In this document: positions 16,305-23,901 of the stretch, in pieces
How the letters are laid out: every line of letters starts with the position of its first letter
How positions within the stretch are numbered: the first letter of the stretch is position 1
Source of the DNA: DATMER01 sp040349255
GTDB taxonomy: Bacteria > Acidobacteriota > Thermoanaerobaculia > Multivoradales > UBA5704
Direction: 5' to 3'
Assembly: GCA_040349255.1 (NCBI GenBank)
Contig: JBEQUE010000017.1
Span: forward strand, 41,443-105,442
Length of the DNA: 64,000 nucleotides
Position numbers and translations under genes: made by a program
Notes under the pieces: generated by a model
Told to the model about the DNA's origin: nothing
The model's database searches: none
What the model saw: only the letters and a program-made list of their open reading frames with translations

Positions 16305-17017
16305 TGGCCCTGATCGAGCTCAAGGAGATCTACAAGATCTACGACATGGGCGCCGAGAAGGTCCATGCGCTGAACGGCGTGAACCTGGAGATCCAGCGCG
16401 GCGAGTACGTCGCGATCATGGGCTCCTCGGGCAGCGGCAAGTCGACCCTGATGAACCTGATCGGCTGCCTGGACACGCCCACCTCGGGCACCTACCGGCT
16501 GAACGACGTGGAGGTCCAGGGGCTCAACGACACGGAGCTCGCGGCGATCCGCAACAAGGAGATCGGCTTCGTCTTCCAGACCTTCAACCTGCTCGCCCGG
16601 ACCAACGCGCTGCACAACGTGGAGCTGCCGCTGATCTACGCCGGGGTGCCGCGCCGCGAGCGCCGCGAGCGCGCCAAGCGGGCTCTCGAGCGCGTGCGGC
16701 TCGGCGAGCGCATGCACCACAACCCGAACGAGCTGTCGGGCGGCCAGCGGCAGCGCGTGGCCATCGCCCGCGCCCTGGTCAACGAGCCGTCGCTGCTGCT
16801 GGCCGACGAGCCCACCGGCAACCTCGACTCGGCGACCTCCAAGGAGATCATGGACCTGTTCGACGAGCTGCACGGCGCGGGCAACACCGTGCTGCTCGTC
16901 ACCCACGAGCCGGACATCGCCCAGAACGCCTGGCGCCAGGTCCTCCTGCGCGACGGCCGCATCCTGGACGACCATCCCACGGAGAGAGCCGCGGCGGCTC
17001 TCTCGGCGAGAGCCTGA
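16304..17017 (+). CDS. MacB-type ABC exporter ATPase subunit
   Basis: This 237-residue ATPase belongs to the MacB/LolD group. It has Walker A (GSSGSGKST), the Q-loop segment FVFQTFNLLARTNALHNVELPLIY, signature LSGGQRQRVA, Walker B (LLLADEPTGNLD) and H-loop (VTHEPDIA). The DEPTGNLDS string is characteristic of the group. In E. coli MacB the ATPase and permease are fused; here they are separate genes 10 nt apart. Substrates of this group include macrolides, lipoproteins and peptides, and the sequence does not tell which. Confidence 0.92.
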   Translation: MALIELKEIYKIYDMGAEKVHALNGVNLEIQRGEYVAIMGSSGSGKSTLMNLIGCLDTPTSGTYRLNDVEVQGLNDTELAAIRNKEIGFVFQTFNLLARTNALHNVELPLIYAGVPRRERRERAKRALERVRLGERMHHNPNELSGGQRQRVAIARALVNEPSLLLADEPTGNLDSATSKEIMDLFDELHGAGNTVLLVTHEPDIAQNAWRQVLLRDGRILDDHPTERAAAALSARA

Positions 17018-17027
17018 GGAGGTCGGC

Positions 17028-18257
17028 ATGATCGTCTCCGAGAACTTCCGCATCGCTTTCTCGGCCATCCGGGCCAACAAGATGAGGTCCGTGCTGACCA
17101 CGCTCGGCATCATCATCGGCGTGGCCGCGGTGATCGCCGTGGTGTCGGTCGTCCAGGGCCTCCAGGCCATGATGACCACCGAGTTCGAGGGCGTCGGCGC
17201 GACCTACATGGTGGTCTTTCCCGACACCGAGCAGCGCGGCGGCCACGGCGTGGTCGTGGCGCGCCAGGTCAAGCTCACCTGGGAGGACGGCCAGGCGATC
17301 CGCGACCAGATCCCGGGCATCCGGATGATCACGCCCGTGGTGGTCGGCTCCGAGATCGTCAAGTACCGCGACCGCAGCCACCGGCCGGGCTTCATCATGG
17401 GGGTGAACGCGGACTACCCGGAGGTCAACAACCACACCGTGGACCTCGGCCGGTTCATCTCGCGCATCGACCTGCAGCACCGGCGCAAGGTGGCGGTGGT
17501 GGGGGAGAAGGTGGTCGAGGAGCTGAAGCTCGGCGAGAACCCGATCGGCAAGGAGATCTACATCGGCTCCACGCCGGCCATGATCATCGGGGTGATGGAG
17601 AAGCGCGGCCAGGCGCTCGGCAACGACCGCGACGACCTGGTCTTCGTGCCGTTCGACGCCGCGGTCTCGCTGTTCGGCAGGAACGCCGGCGACCGGGTCC
17701 AGCTCCAGCTCCAGGCCTCGAGCCCGGACGTGGTGGACGAGGTCAAGGACGGCATCATCCGCGTGCTGCGCCAGCGCCACCACGTCCCCAGGGGGACCGA
17801 GAGCGACTTCAAGGTCGTGATGCAGGACGAGATCCTGAGCGCCGTGAACCGGGTGCTGGGCGGCGTGACCGCGGTGGTCGGCGGCGTGGTGAGCATCGCG
17901 CTCCTGGTCGGCGGCATCGGCATCATGAACATCATGCTGGTCTCGGTCACCGAGCGCACGCGGGAGATCGGCGTGCGCAAGGCCATGGGAGCGCGCCGTC
18001 AGGACATCCTGATCCAGTTCCTGATCGAGGCGGTGACGCTCTCGCTGGTGGGCGGCACCCTCGGCCTGGGGCTGGGCTACGGCCTGGGAGAGCTGGTCTC
18101 GAAGGCCCTGCCCGGGGACTTCCCGCCGGCCTACGTGCCGCTCTGGGCGGTGGGCCTCGCCTTCGGCTTCTCGGCCGTGGTGGGCATCTTTTTCGGGATC
18201 TACCCGGCGGGCAAGGCCGCGCGGCTGGACCCGATCGACGCTCTAAGGTACGAATAA
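17028..18257 (+). CDS. MacB-type FtsX-like ABC exporter permease
   Basis: This 409-residue permease has the MacB arrangement: a first helix after a short cytoplasmic start (LTTLGIIIGVAAVIAVVSVV), a large periplasmic domain (about residues 50-270), then three C-terminal helices of the FtsX domain. The segment ERTREIGVRKAMGARRQDILIQF is the conserved FtsX-family cytoplasmic loop. It is the last gene of the efflux operon; a GC-rich hairpin at 18283-18309 follows. Confidence 0.92.
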   Translation: MIVSENFRIAFSAIRANKMRSVLTTLGIIIGVAAVIAVVSVVQGLQAMMTTEFEGVGATYMVVFPDTEQRGGHGVVVARQVKLTWEDGQAIRDQIPGIRMITPVVVGSEIVKYRDRSHRPGFIMGVNADYPEVNNHTVDLGRFISRIDLQHRRKVAVVGEKVVEELKLGENPIGKEIYIGSTPAMIIGVMEKRGQALGNDRDDLVFVPFDAAVSLFGRNAGDRVQLQLQASSPDVVDEVKDGIIRVLRQRHHVPRGTESDFKVVMQDEILSAVNRVLGGVTAVVGGVVSIALLVGGIGIMNIMLVSVTERTREIGVRKAMGARRQDILIQFLIEAVTLSLVGGTLGLGLGYGLGELVSKALPGDFPPAYVPLWAVGLAFGFSAVVGIFFGIYPAGKAARLDPIDALRYE

Positions 18258-18282
18258 GGCGCAAGAGGAGCGGGCGGTGGCT

Positions 18283-18309
18283 CCCTCCCCTCGCCGCGCG
18301 AGGGGAGGG
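18283..18309. terminator. GC-rich hairpin between macB-type permease gene and tRNA-Leu
   Basis: An 11-bp perfect stem (CCCTCCCCTCG paired with CGAGGGGAGGG) encloses a 5-nt loop. It lies in the convergent gap after the exporter operon and the tRNA gene and could stop transcription from either side. No T-run follows on either strand, so this is only a candidate. Confidence 0.35.
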
Positions 18310-18333
18310 TCGGGGAGGGGAGAACGGGATCAA

Positions 18334-18417
18334 TACCGGAGGTGGGAGTCGAACCCACACGCCCGCAGGGGGCGGGGGATTTTGAGTCCCCTGCGTCTGC
18401 CATTCCGCCACTCCGGC
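18334..18417 (-). tRNA. tRNA-Leu (anticodon CAA)
   Basis: An 84-nt class II tRNA reads on the minus strand. The 5' arm GCCGGAG pairs with CTCCGGT followed by the discriminator A. The anticodon stem GGGGA/TCCCC holds the loop CTCAAAA, giving anticodon CAA for the codon UUG. A long variable arm (about GCCCCCTGCGGGC) and a T-arm with GGTTCGACTCC are present. CCA does not seem to be encoded. The 5' end faces carD, and a promoter candidate lies at 18429-18458. Confidence 0.93.
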
Positions 18418-18428
18418 CCAGGCCGGGC

Positions 18429-18458
18429 ATCCTACCCATTCAAACGATCGTTTGTCCA
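18429..18458 (-). promoter_or_regulatory. Putative promoter of tRNA-Leu with palindrome in spacer
   Basis: On the minus strand TGGACA (18453-18458), an 18-nt spacer and TAGGAT (18429-18434) form a sigma-70-type promoter just before the tRNA. The spacer holds the perfect palindrome CAAACGATCGTTTG (18441-18454). This palindrome lies only 9 nt from the -35 box of the divergent carD promoter, so one bound protein could affect both. Confidence 0.55.
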
Positions 18459-18463
18459 GAAGG

Positions 18464-18492
18464 TTGACGCAAAGCCCGACGGATGGTATAAA
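18464..18492 (+). promoter_or_regulatory. carD promoter
   Basis: TTGACG (18464-18469), a 17-nt spacer and TATAAA (18487-18492) make one of the best sigma-70 promoters in the window. Transcription would start near 18499, leaving a leader of about 95 nt before the GTG of carD, with no structure I recognise in it. Confidence 0.75.
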
Positions 18493-18592
18493 TTGCCTGG
18501 GCGTAAGCGGAAGTCCCTCAGCGACTTACTTGTGTTCGCATATCCACAGCTCCATCATCCCTGATTCACCCACGATCAAGGGGGTCGATGAC

Positions 18593-19108
18593 GTGACATT
18601 CAAAGTCGGTCAAAAAGTGGTTTATCCCAACCACGGCGTGAGCCTCGTCGAGAAGATCGAGCCGGGTCACATGGATGGGATCGAGCAGATCTACTTTCAC
18701 CTCAAGCTCCTGGGCAACAACTCCCGCGTCATGGTGCCGAAAACGAACCTCGAGCTGGTGGGGCTGCGCCCGCTGTGCCAGCAGCGCGAGGTCCGTGCCC
18801 TCTTCGACATTCTCGAAGACGGGAACATCGACACCTACAAGGATTGGAAGGGCCGCTACAAGCAGAACCTGGACAAGATGAAGACCGGGCGGCTCACCGA
18901 GGTGGCGGAGGTGCTCAAGAATCTGCGTCTGGTCAGCCAGCGCAAGAGCCTCTCGTTCCGCGAGAAGAAGATGTTCGAGCGTGCGAAGTACTTCATCGTC
19001 AGCGAAGTGGCGCACGTCAAGAACATCACCGAGCGCGAGTCCGAGGAGCTCGTCGAGCGCGCCCTGAGCTCGAGCCTGGAGAAGCGCCAGCGCGTCAAGG
19101 CGAGCTGA
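18593..19108 (+). CDS. carD: CarD/CdnL-family RNA polymerase-binding regulator
   Basis: This 171-residue protein matches CarD/CdnL, which binds the RNA polymerase beta subunit and stabilises open complexes at rRNA and housekeeping promoters. The N-terminal Tudor-like domain starts FKVGQKVVYPNHGVSLVEKIE, and the helical C-terminal domain carries the conserved tryptophan in DWKGRYKQN that wedges at the upstream edge of the bubble in studied homologues. The GTG start at 18593 is preceded by GGGGG at a good distance; the open frame upstream lacks the domain. A strong promoter lies upstream and a clear terminator downstream, so it is monocistronic. Confidence 0.93.
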   Translation: MTFKVGQKVVYPNHGVSLVEKIEPGHMDGIEQIYFHLKLLGNNSRVMVPKTNLELVGLRPLCQQREVRALFDILEDGNIDTYKDWKGRYKQNLDKMKTGRLTEVAEVLKNLRLVSQRKSLSFREKKMFERAKYFIVSEVAHVKNITERESEELVERALSSSLEKRQRVKAS

Positions 19109-19136
19109 CGCCGCTCGAACCACTCGAAGATGTACC

Positions 19137-19169
19137 GAAGGCCGCCCCCACGGGCGGCCTTCTTCTTTC
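19137..19169 (+). terminator. Rho-independent terminator after carD
   Basis: A perfect 10-bp stem (GAAGGCCGCC with GGCGGCCTTC) has a 6-nt loop and is followed by TTCTTT. It is placed 28 nt after the carD stop. Confidence 0.88.
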
Positions 19170-19192
19170 TCCCGCCTGCTAGAATCCGCCGC

Positions 19193-19969
19193 ATGAAACG
19201 CCCGGCCGTCTGGCTCCTGCCCTGCCTTCTCGTCGCGCTCCTCGGAGCGGCGCTCGTCAGCGCCCAGGAAACGACGCCCCAGTCCGCGGTATCGGCGGCA
19301 TCCGCCCAGATCGCGACCGACCTGCGCCTGGAGCGCAAGCTCCTGGCCCTCGACCTCGCGGCCTACCGCGAGGCGCGGACGCTGGAGCAGCGCACCCGCG
19401 ACCAGGTCGCCCAGGCCACCGCCCGGCTCGACCAGGCGCTCACCGGCGACTCGGTCTCCCTGGGCAACCTGGAGTCGGTCCACCTGGAGGTCTCCTCGGC
19501 CCGCGCCGCGGCGCAGATCGCGGCCGACCGGGTGGAGTGGCAGCTCCAGAGGATCGAGGACCGCCTGCGCCGCATCGGCTTCCTCGAAAGCGAGTCGGGC
19601 GTCCGCGCCGCCGAGTCGCCGCGGGACCCGATCACCGGGCACTGGAGCGTGGTCGTCCTGCCCCAGAACCAGGTCGGCTCATTCGACCTCGCGCTCAACG
19701 GCACCCTGGTGTCCGGCAGCTATAGCCTGAGCGGCGCCAACCTCGGGAAGGCCGCGGGCTCGTTCCGCGGGACCTATTCCAACACCCACCTGCGGCTGGA
19801 GCGCGTCGACGCCCGCCGCGGGTTCGACAGCGTTTTCCTGGGAACGGTCGACCCCGCGACCGGCCGTCTGAGCGGCACCTGGAGCGCCAACGACCTGGCC
19901 AGTGGGCAGCCCGCCCGCGGCGACTGGAGCGCCGTCCGGGAGGGCGCCGGAAACGAGAGACGACCTTGA
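19193..19969 (+). CDS. Secreted coiled-coil protein with C-terminal beta domain
   Basis: This 258-residue protein has a signal peptide (about residues 1-24, ending SAQE), a helical region with heptad-like character (about 35-135), and a beta-rich C-terminal domain with repeated short strands (GTLVSGSYSLSGANLG, GSFRGTYSNTHLRLERVD, GRLSGTWSA). I do not recognise the family; the end resembles extracellular avidin- or lipocalin-like small barrels only in pattern. A -10 box TAGAAT (19180-19185) is 7 nt from the ATG, so the mRNA may be leaderless. The stop overlaps the next start as TTGA. Confidence 0.65.
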   Translation: MKRPAVWLLPCLLVALLGAALVSAQETTPQSAVSAASAQIATDLRLERKLLALDLAAYREARTLEQRTRDQVAQATARLDQALTGDSVSLGNLESVHLEVSSARAAAQIAADRVEWQLQRIEDRLRRIGFLESESGVRAAESPRDPITGHWSVVVLPQNQVGSFDLALNGTLVSGSYSLSGANLGKAAGSFRGTYSNTHLRLERVDARRGFDSVFLGTVDPATGRLSGTWSANDLASGQPARGDWSAVREGAGNERRP

Positions 19970-20640
19970 ACAAGGACAACCTGCTCTTCACCCTTTTCGG
20001 CCTTGTGCTGGGCTTCGTGATGGCCTGGCTCATGTACGAGAAGATCACGCTGCGCCAGCCTCCGCGCCTCACGCAGGACCAGCTCGCCACCGCCATGTCC
20101 GGCCAGGCCGTGCCCGGTCCGAACAGCGTTCCCTCCGCACCTGCCGGCCCGCCCCAGGCCGGCCCGCAGGGAGCGGCTCCGGGCGGCGCGCCGCAGATCG
20201 ACACCTCGCAGCTCGACGCGCTCCAGGCCCAGCTGCAGCAGAAGCCGGACGACCCGGAGCTGATCCTCGCCGTGGCCAACGAGAGCTTCGACATCGCGAG
20301 CAAGGCCGGCAAGGCGCCGTTCGTCTGGCAGCAGGCGCGGGACCACTACCTCCAGTACCTGTCGCTCAAGGAGCCGAACCCCGACGTGCTCTCGGACCTC
20401 GGCGTCACCTACCGCGAGCTCGGCCAGTTCGAGGAAGCCCTGCAGACCTTCCAGCAGGCCGAGAAGATGGCGCCCGAGCACTGGCAGTCGAAGTACAACC
20501 AGGTGATCGTGCTGGCCTTCGACCTGAAGAAGTACGACAAGGCCCAGACCATCCTGGACGACCTCCGGAAGGAGCATCCGGGCAACCAGGACATCGAGCA
20601 ACTCGCCGCGGCCGTGGCGCGGGTGCGCAGCGCCGCCTGA
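19966..20640 (+). CDS. Membrane-anchored tetratricopeptide-repeat protein
   Basis: This 224-residue protein has one N-terminal transmembrane helix (about residues 6-24), a Pro, Ala and Gln-rich linker and three to four TPR-like helical repeats (for example NPDVLSDLGVTYRELGQFEEAL). Layout and length resemble the NrfG/CcmH C-terminal TPR proteins of cytochrome c maturation, but no other such gene is nearby, so a general scaffold role is as likely. The TTG start at 19966 overlaps the previous stop, and its last base overlaps the next ATG. Confidence 0.7.
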   Translation: MNKDNLLFTLFGLVLGFVMAWLMYEKITLRQPPRLTQDQLATAMSGQAVPGPNSVPSAPAGPPQAGPQGAAPGGAPQIDTSQLDALQAQLQQKPDDPELILAVANESFDIASKAGKAPFVWQQARDHYLQYLSLKEPNPDVLSDLGVTYRELGQFEEALQTFQQAEKMAPEHWQSKYNQVIVLAFDLKKYDKAQTILDDLRKEHPGNQDIEQLAAAVARVRSAA

Positions 20641-20873
20641 TGTCGCGCCTGCTCGGACTGGTCTTCCTGGCCGTCCTCCTCTGGCTCTTCCTGGAAGCCG
20701 CGTGGGCCCGCCTGCGGCTGTCGGCGGGCGTGACCGCGCGGCAGGTCCAGCCACCGCCTCCGCAACCGATCGCCGCGACTCTCGTGCGCTGCCCGGGCTG
20801 CGGCGTTCACGTGCCGCAGGAGTCGTTGGCGGGAGGACGGTGCGAGCGGTGCAATCAGGCGTCCACGCCGTGA
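20640..20873 (+). CDS. Small membrane protein with C-terminal zinc ribbon (PP0621-like)
   Basis: This 77-residue protein has one N-terminal helix (about residues 4-22) and a C-terminal pair CPGCGVHVP and CERC that would bind zinc. The combination resembles the PP0621 family of uncharacterised small proteins. Its start overlaps the TPR gene stop and its stop overlaps the priA start, so translation is coupled on both sides. No function is known. Confidence 0.65.
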   Translation: MSRLLGLVFLAVLLWLFLEAAWARLRLSAGVTARQVQPPPPQPIAATLVRCPGCGVHVPQESLAGGRCERCNQASTP

Positions 20874-23296
20874 GGTCCCTCTTCGCTGACGTCGCCCTGC
20901 CGCTTCCGCTGCCCGATCCTCTGACCTACGAGGTTCCGCCGAACCTGGCGCCCCTGGCGCGAGAGGGCGTGCGCGCGCGGGTGCGCATCGGCAAGCGCCG
21001 CATGACCGGCATCGTGGTGCGGGTCCACGAGGAGCGGCCTGAAAACGTGACCCTGCGGCCGGTCGAGGAGATCCTCGACGTCGAGCCGCCGCTCCCGGAC
21101 GACCTCCTGGAGCTGGCGCGGTTCACGGCCGACTACTACCTGGCGCCGCTCGGCGAGGTCTTTCGTTCGATGCTGCCGTCCGACCTGCCGCCCTGGGGCG
21201 ACCGCCGGGTCTGGCTCACCAACGCCGGAGCCCTGGCGCCGCCGCGGAGCGACGAGGAGGCCGCGGTCGTCGAAGCCCTGCGCGAAGGTGGGCGGATGTC
21301 GGTCGCCGAGCTTCAGGGCAAGGTCGGCCTCGAGGATCTGAGCGGAGTGCTCGCCGGACTGTCCGAGCGCGGGCGGATCGCCGGCGAAGAGAGAAACCCG
21401 CGGTCGGCGCGCTACGTCCCGGCCGTCGAGCTGGCGCCGGGCGGGCTCGCCACGCACCTCGCCGCGGCCGGCCGCTCGGCGCAGGGCAAGTCGGTGATCG
21501 AGTACCTCGCCGCGATCGGCCGGCCGGCCACCACGGCCGAGGTCGCCGCCGCCGTCGGCTGCACTCCGGCCGTGGTGAAACGGCTGATCGGTCTCGGCAT
21601 CCTCCGCCAGTTCACCCAGGTGGAACGGCTCTCCCTCGACCGCCACCGCCTTCCGACCTCGGGTCGGGGTGGGGAGGAGATCGTCCTGCGCCCGGACCAG
21701 TCGGCGGCGCTCGACCGCCTGGTCGCCGTCCTCGATCGGAAGGAGTTCTCGCCTCTGCTCCTCCAGGGCATGACCGGCTCGGGCAAGACCGAGGTCTATC
21801 TGCGGGCCGCGGAAGCGGCGCTCGCGCGGGGCCGCGCGGCCATCCTCCTGGTGCCGGAGATCGCGCTCGTGCCGGCGCTGGCCCGCGAGGTGGAGCAGCG
21901 CTTCGGCGAGCAGCTCGCCATCCTGCACTCGGGGCTGGGCTCGGGCGAGCGCCAGCAGGAGTGGGAGCGCATCCGCCGCCGCGAGGCCCGGGTGGTGCTC
22001 GGCCCGCGCTCGGCCCTCTTCGCGCCGGTGCCGGACCTCGGCCTCCTGGTGGTGGACGAGGAGCAGGACAGCTCCTACAAGCAGGAGGTCACGCCGCGCT
22101 ATCACGCCCGCGACCTGGCGCTGGTCCGGGCGCGGGGAGCCGGGGCCGCGGCCCTGCTGGTCTCGGCCACGCCGAGCCTGGAGAGCCGCTACAACGTGGA
22201 CCGCGGCAAGCTCGACCTCCTCAAGCTGACCCGGCGGGCCGGCCAGGGCACCCTGCCGGAAGGCATCCTCGTCGATCTCCGCCAGGAGGAAGGCGTCTCG
22301 CGGCGCCCGGGCGAGATCCATTTCTCCGAGCGCCTGCGGTCCGAGATCCGGACGGCGCTGGCGGCGGGGGAGCAGATCATCCTCCTGCGCAACCGCCGGG
22401 GCTACGCGCCGGTGCTCCTGTGCCGCGCCTGTGGCGAGGACTTTCGCTGTCCGGACTGCGGCCTGCCCCGTACCTATCACCGCCGGATGCGCCGGCTCCT
22501 CTGCCACTACTGCGGCTCGACGATCGGAGCGCCCGAGCGCTGCCCGACCTGCTCCGAGGAGGCGCTGGAGCCGATCGGCGCCGGCACCGAACGGGTGGAG
22601 GAGACCTTCCGCGAGCTGTTCCCGGAAGCGGCCGTGGACGTGCTCGACCGCGACACCGCCAAGAGGCCGGGAGGTCCGGCGGCCCTGCTGGAGCGTTTCG
22701 AGAGGGGAGACGTCCAGGTGCTGATCGGCACGCAGATGGTCTCCAAGGGTCACCACTTCCCGAACGTGGCCCTGACCGCCGTGCTCGCCGCCGACGCCTA
22801 CCTCGGCTTCCCGGACTTCCGCGCGGTGGAGCGCACCTACAACCTCCTGACCCAGGTGGCCGGCCGCGCCGGTCGGGGCGAGCGGCCGGGCCGGGTGGTG
22901 ATCCAGACCTGGCATCCGGACCACTACGCCATCCAGGCCGCGCTCCGGCAGGACGACGAGTCCTTCGTGCGCGAGGAGATGCGCTTCCGGCGGGTCTTCC
23001 ACTACCCGCCGTACTCGCGCATGGTCCAGATCCTGGTCCGGGACCAGGACCGCGACAAGGCCTGGAAGCTGATCTCCGACCTGGCCGCCGACCTCTCGGC
23101 GCACCCGCTCTCGAAGTCGGTGAGGCTCTCCGGCCCCGCGCCGGCCCCTCTCGAAAGGCTGCGCGGCCAGTGGCGCTTCCAGCTCCTCGCCCGCTCGGCG
23201 GTCTTCAAGGACCTCCACCGGCTGATCCGCGAGGTGGTGCCGGCGAACCCCTCCTCCGACCTGGTGGTGGACGTGGATCCTCAGCAGCTCCTCTGA
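20870..23296 (+). CDS. priA: Primosomal protein N', replication restart helicase
   Basis: PriA reloads the replisome at stalled forks. The 808-residue product has the N-terminal 3'-DNA-binding domain (ADVALPLPLPDPLTYEVP), a winged-helix region, Walker A (MTGSGKTEVY), and a DEEQ motif II (VVDEEQDSSYKQ) where most homologues have DEEH. The zinc-binding insert carries eight cysteines (CRACGEDFRCPDCG and CHYCGSTIGAPERCPTC), and helicase motifs V-VI include QVAGRAGRGERPG. The GTG at 20870 overlaps the preceding stop; GTG at 20840 is an alternative. Length is normal for the family. Confidence 0.95.
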   Translation: MRSLFADVALPLPLPDPLTYEVPPNLAPLAREGVRARVRIGKRRMTGIVVRVHEERPENVTLRPVEEILDVEPPLPDDLLELARFTADYYLAPLGEVFRSMLPSDLPPWGDRRVWLTNAGALAPPRSDEEAAVVEALREGGRMSVAELQGKVGLEDLSGVLAGLSERGRIAGEERNPRSARYVPAVELAPGGLATHLAAAGRSAQGKSVIEYLAAIGRPATTAEVAAAVGCTPAVVKRLIGLGILRQFTQVERLSLDRHRLPTSGRGGEEIVLRPDQSAALDRLVAVLDRKEFSPLLLQGMTGSGKTEVYLRAAEAALARGRAAILLVPEIALVPALAREVEQRFGEQLAILHSGLGSGERQQEWERIRRREARVVLGPRSALFAPVPDLGLLVVDEEQDSSYKQEVTPRYHARDLALVRARGAGAAALLVSATPSLESRYNVDRGKLDLLKLTRRAGQGTLPEGILVDLRQEEGVSRRPGEIHFSERLRSEIRTALAAGEQIILLRNRRGYAPVLLCRACGEDFRCPDCGLPRTYHRRMRRLLCHYCGSTIGAPERCPTCSEEALEPIGAGTERVEETFRELFPEAAVDVLDRDTAKRPGGPAALLERFERGDVQVLIGTQMVSKGHHFPNVALTAVLAADAYLGFPDFRAVERTYNLLTQVAGRAGRGERPGRVVIQTWHPDHYAIQAALRQDDESFVREEMRFRRVFHYPPYSRMVQILVRDQDRDKAWKLISDLAADLSAHPLSKSVRLSGPAPAPLERLRGQWRFQLLARSAVFKDLHRLIREVVPANPSSDLVVDVDPQQLL

Positions 23297-23377
23297 CCTT
23301 TTCCCGTTTTTCCGACGATTGCGCACACTTTCATTTAGGGGAAGTCGTAAACGTCTCTTCACTGGAAAGGAGAGGGT

Positions 23378-23818
23378 ATGAAGGCATCAGCGCGATTCAT
23401 CGGTTGGGCTGGTCTTGTTCTCCTCCTGGCTGGCGTGGCTGCACCTGTCTTCGGAGCCGAATGCGCGCCTCTCAAGCTCACGGAAGGGCCGAGAACGCCG
23501 CGGCTGGAGAGCAACGAGTACTTCGAGGTCGTGAGCCCGACCAAGGTCACGTTCCGGCCCGGAGTGGTGTTCGAAGCCGTGAAGACCTCGGACGGCAGAT
23601 CCCTGCTGCGTTTCAACTTCGAGAGCCTGGTGATCGGCGACCCCGTGCCGGCCCCGGCCCTGGAGTGCCGCTGCGATTACCCATCGGTCTGTACCCGGAA
23701 CAGTTGCAAGGCGACCCCGAGCGGCGGCTCCGCCACCTGCGATGGCGGCTGCTACCGGGCCGACGGCACTGCGTGTGTGAGCTGCCAGTTCTACAAGGTC
23801 GTGCCCCAGCCACAATAG
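23378..23818 (+). CDS. Secreted cysteine-rich protein of unknown function
   Basis: This 146-residue protein has a clear signal peptide (about residues 1-27, ending VFGAE). The C-terminal half holds eight cysteines in a short span (CRCDYPSVCTRNSC and later CDGGC, CVSC), suggesting disulfides or metal binding outside the cytoplasm. GGAAAGGAGAGG sits directly before the ATG. I recognise no family. The next secreted gene follows in the same direction. Confidence 0.6.
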   Translation: MKASARFIGWAGLVLLLAGVAAPVFGAECAPLKLTEGPRTPRLESNEYFEVVSPTKVTFRPGVVFEAVKTSDGRSLLRFNFESLVIGDPVPAPALECRCDYPSVCTRNSCKATPSGGSATCDGGCYRADGTACVSCQFYKVVPQPQ

Positions 23819-23901
23819 TACCCGTCGGAGGCCTGCCCGGGGATCTCCCGAGGACGGAGATCCCCGCTTTCCAGCCGAACGCTCGAGAAGGGAGGGCTTG
23901 A

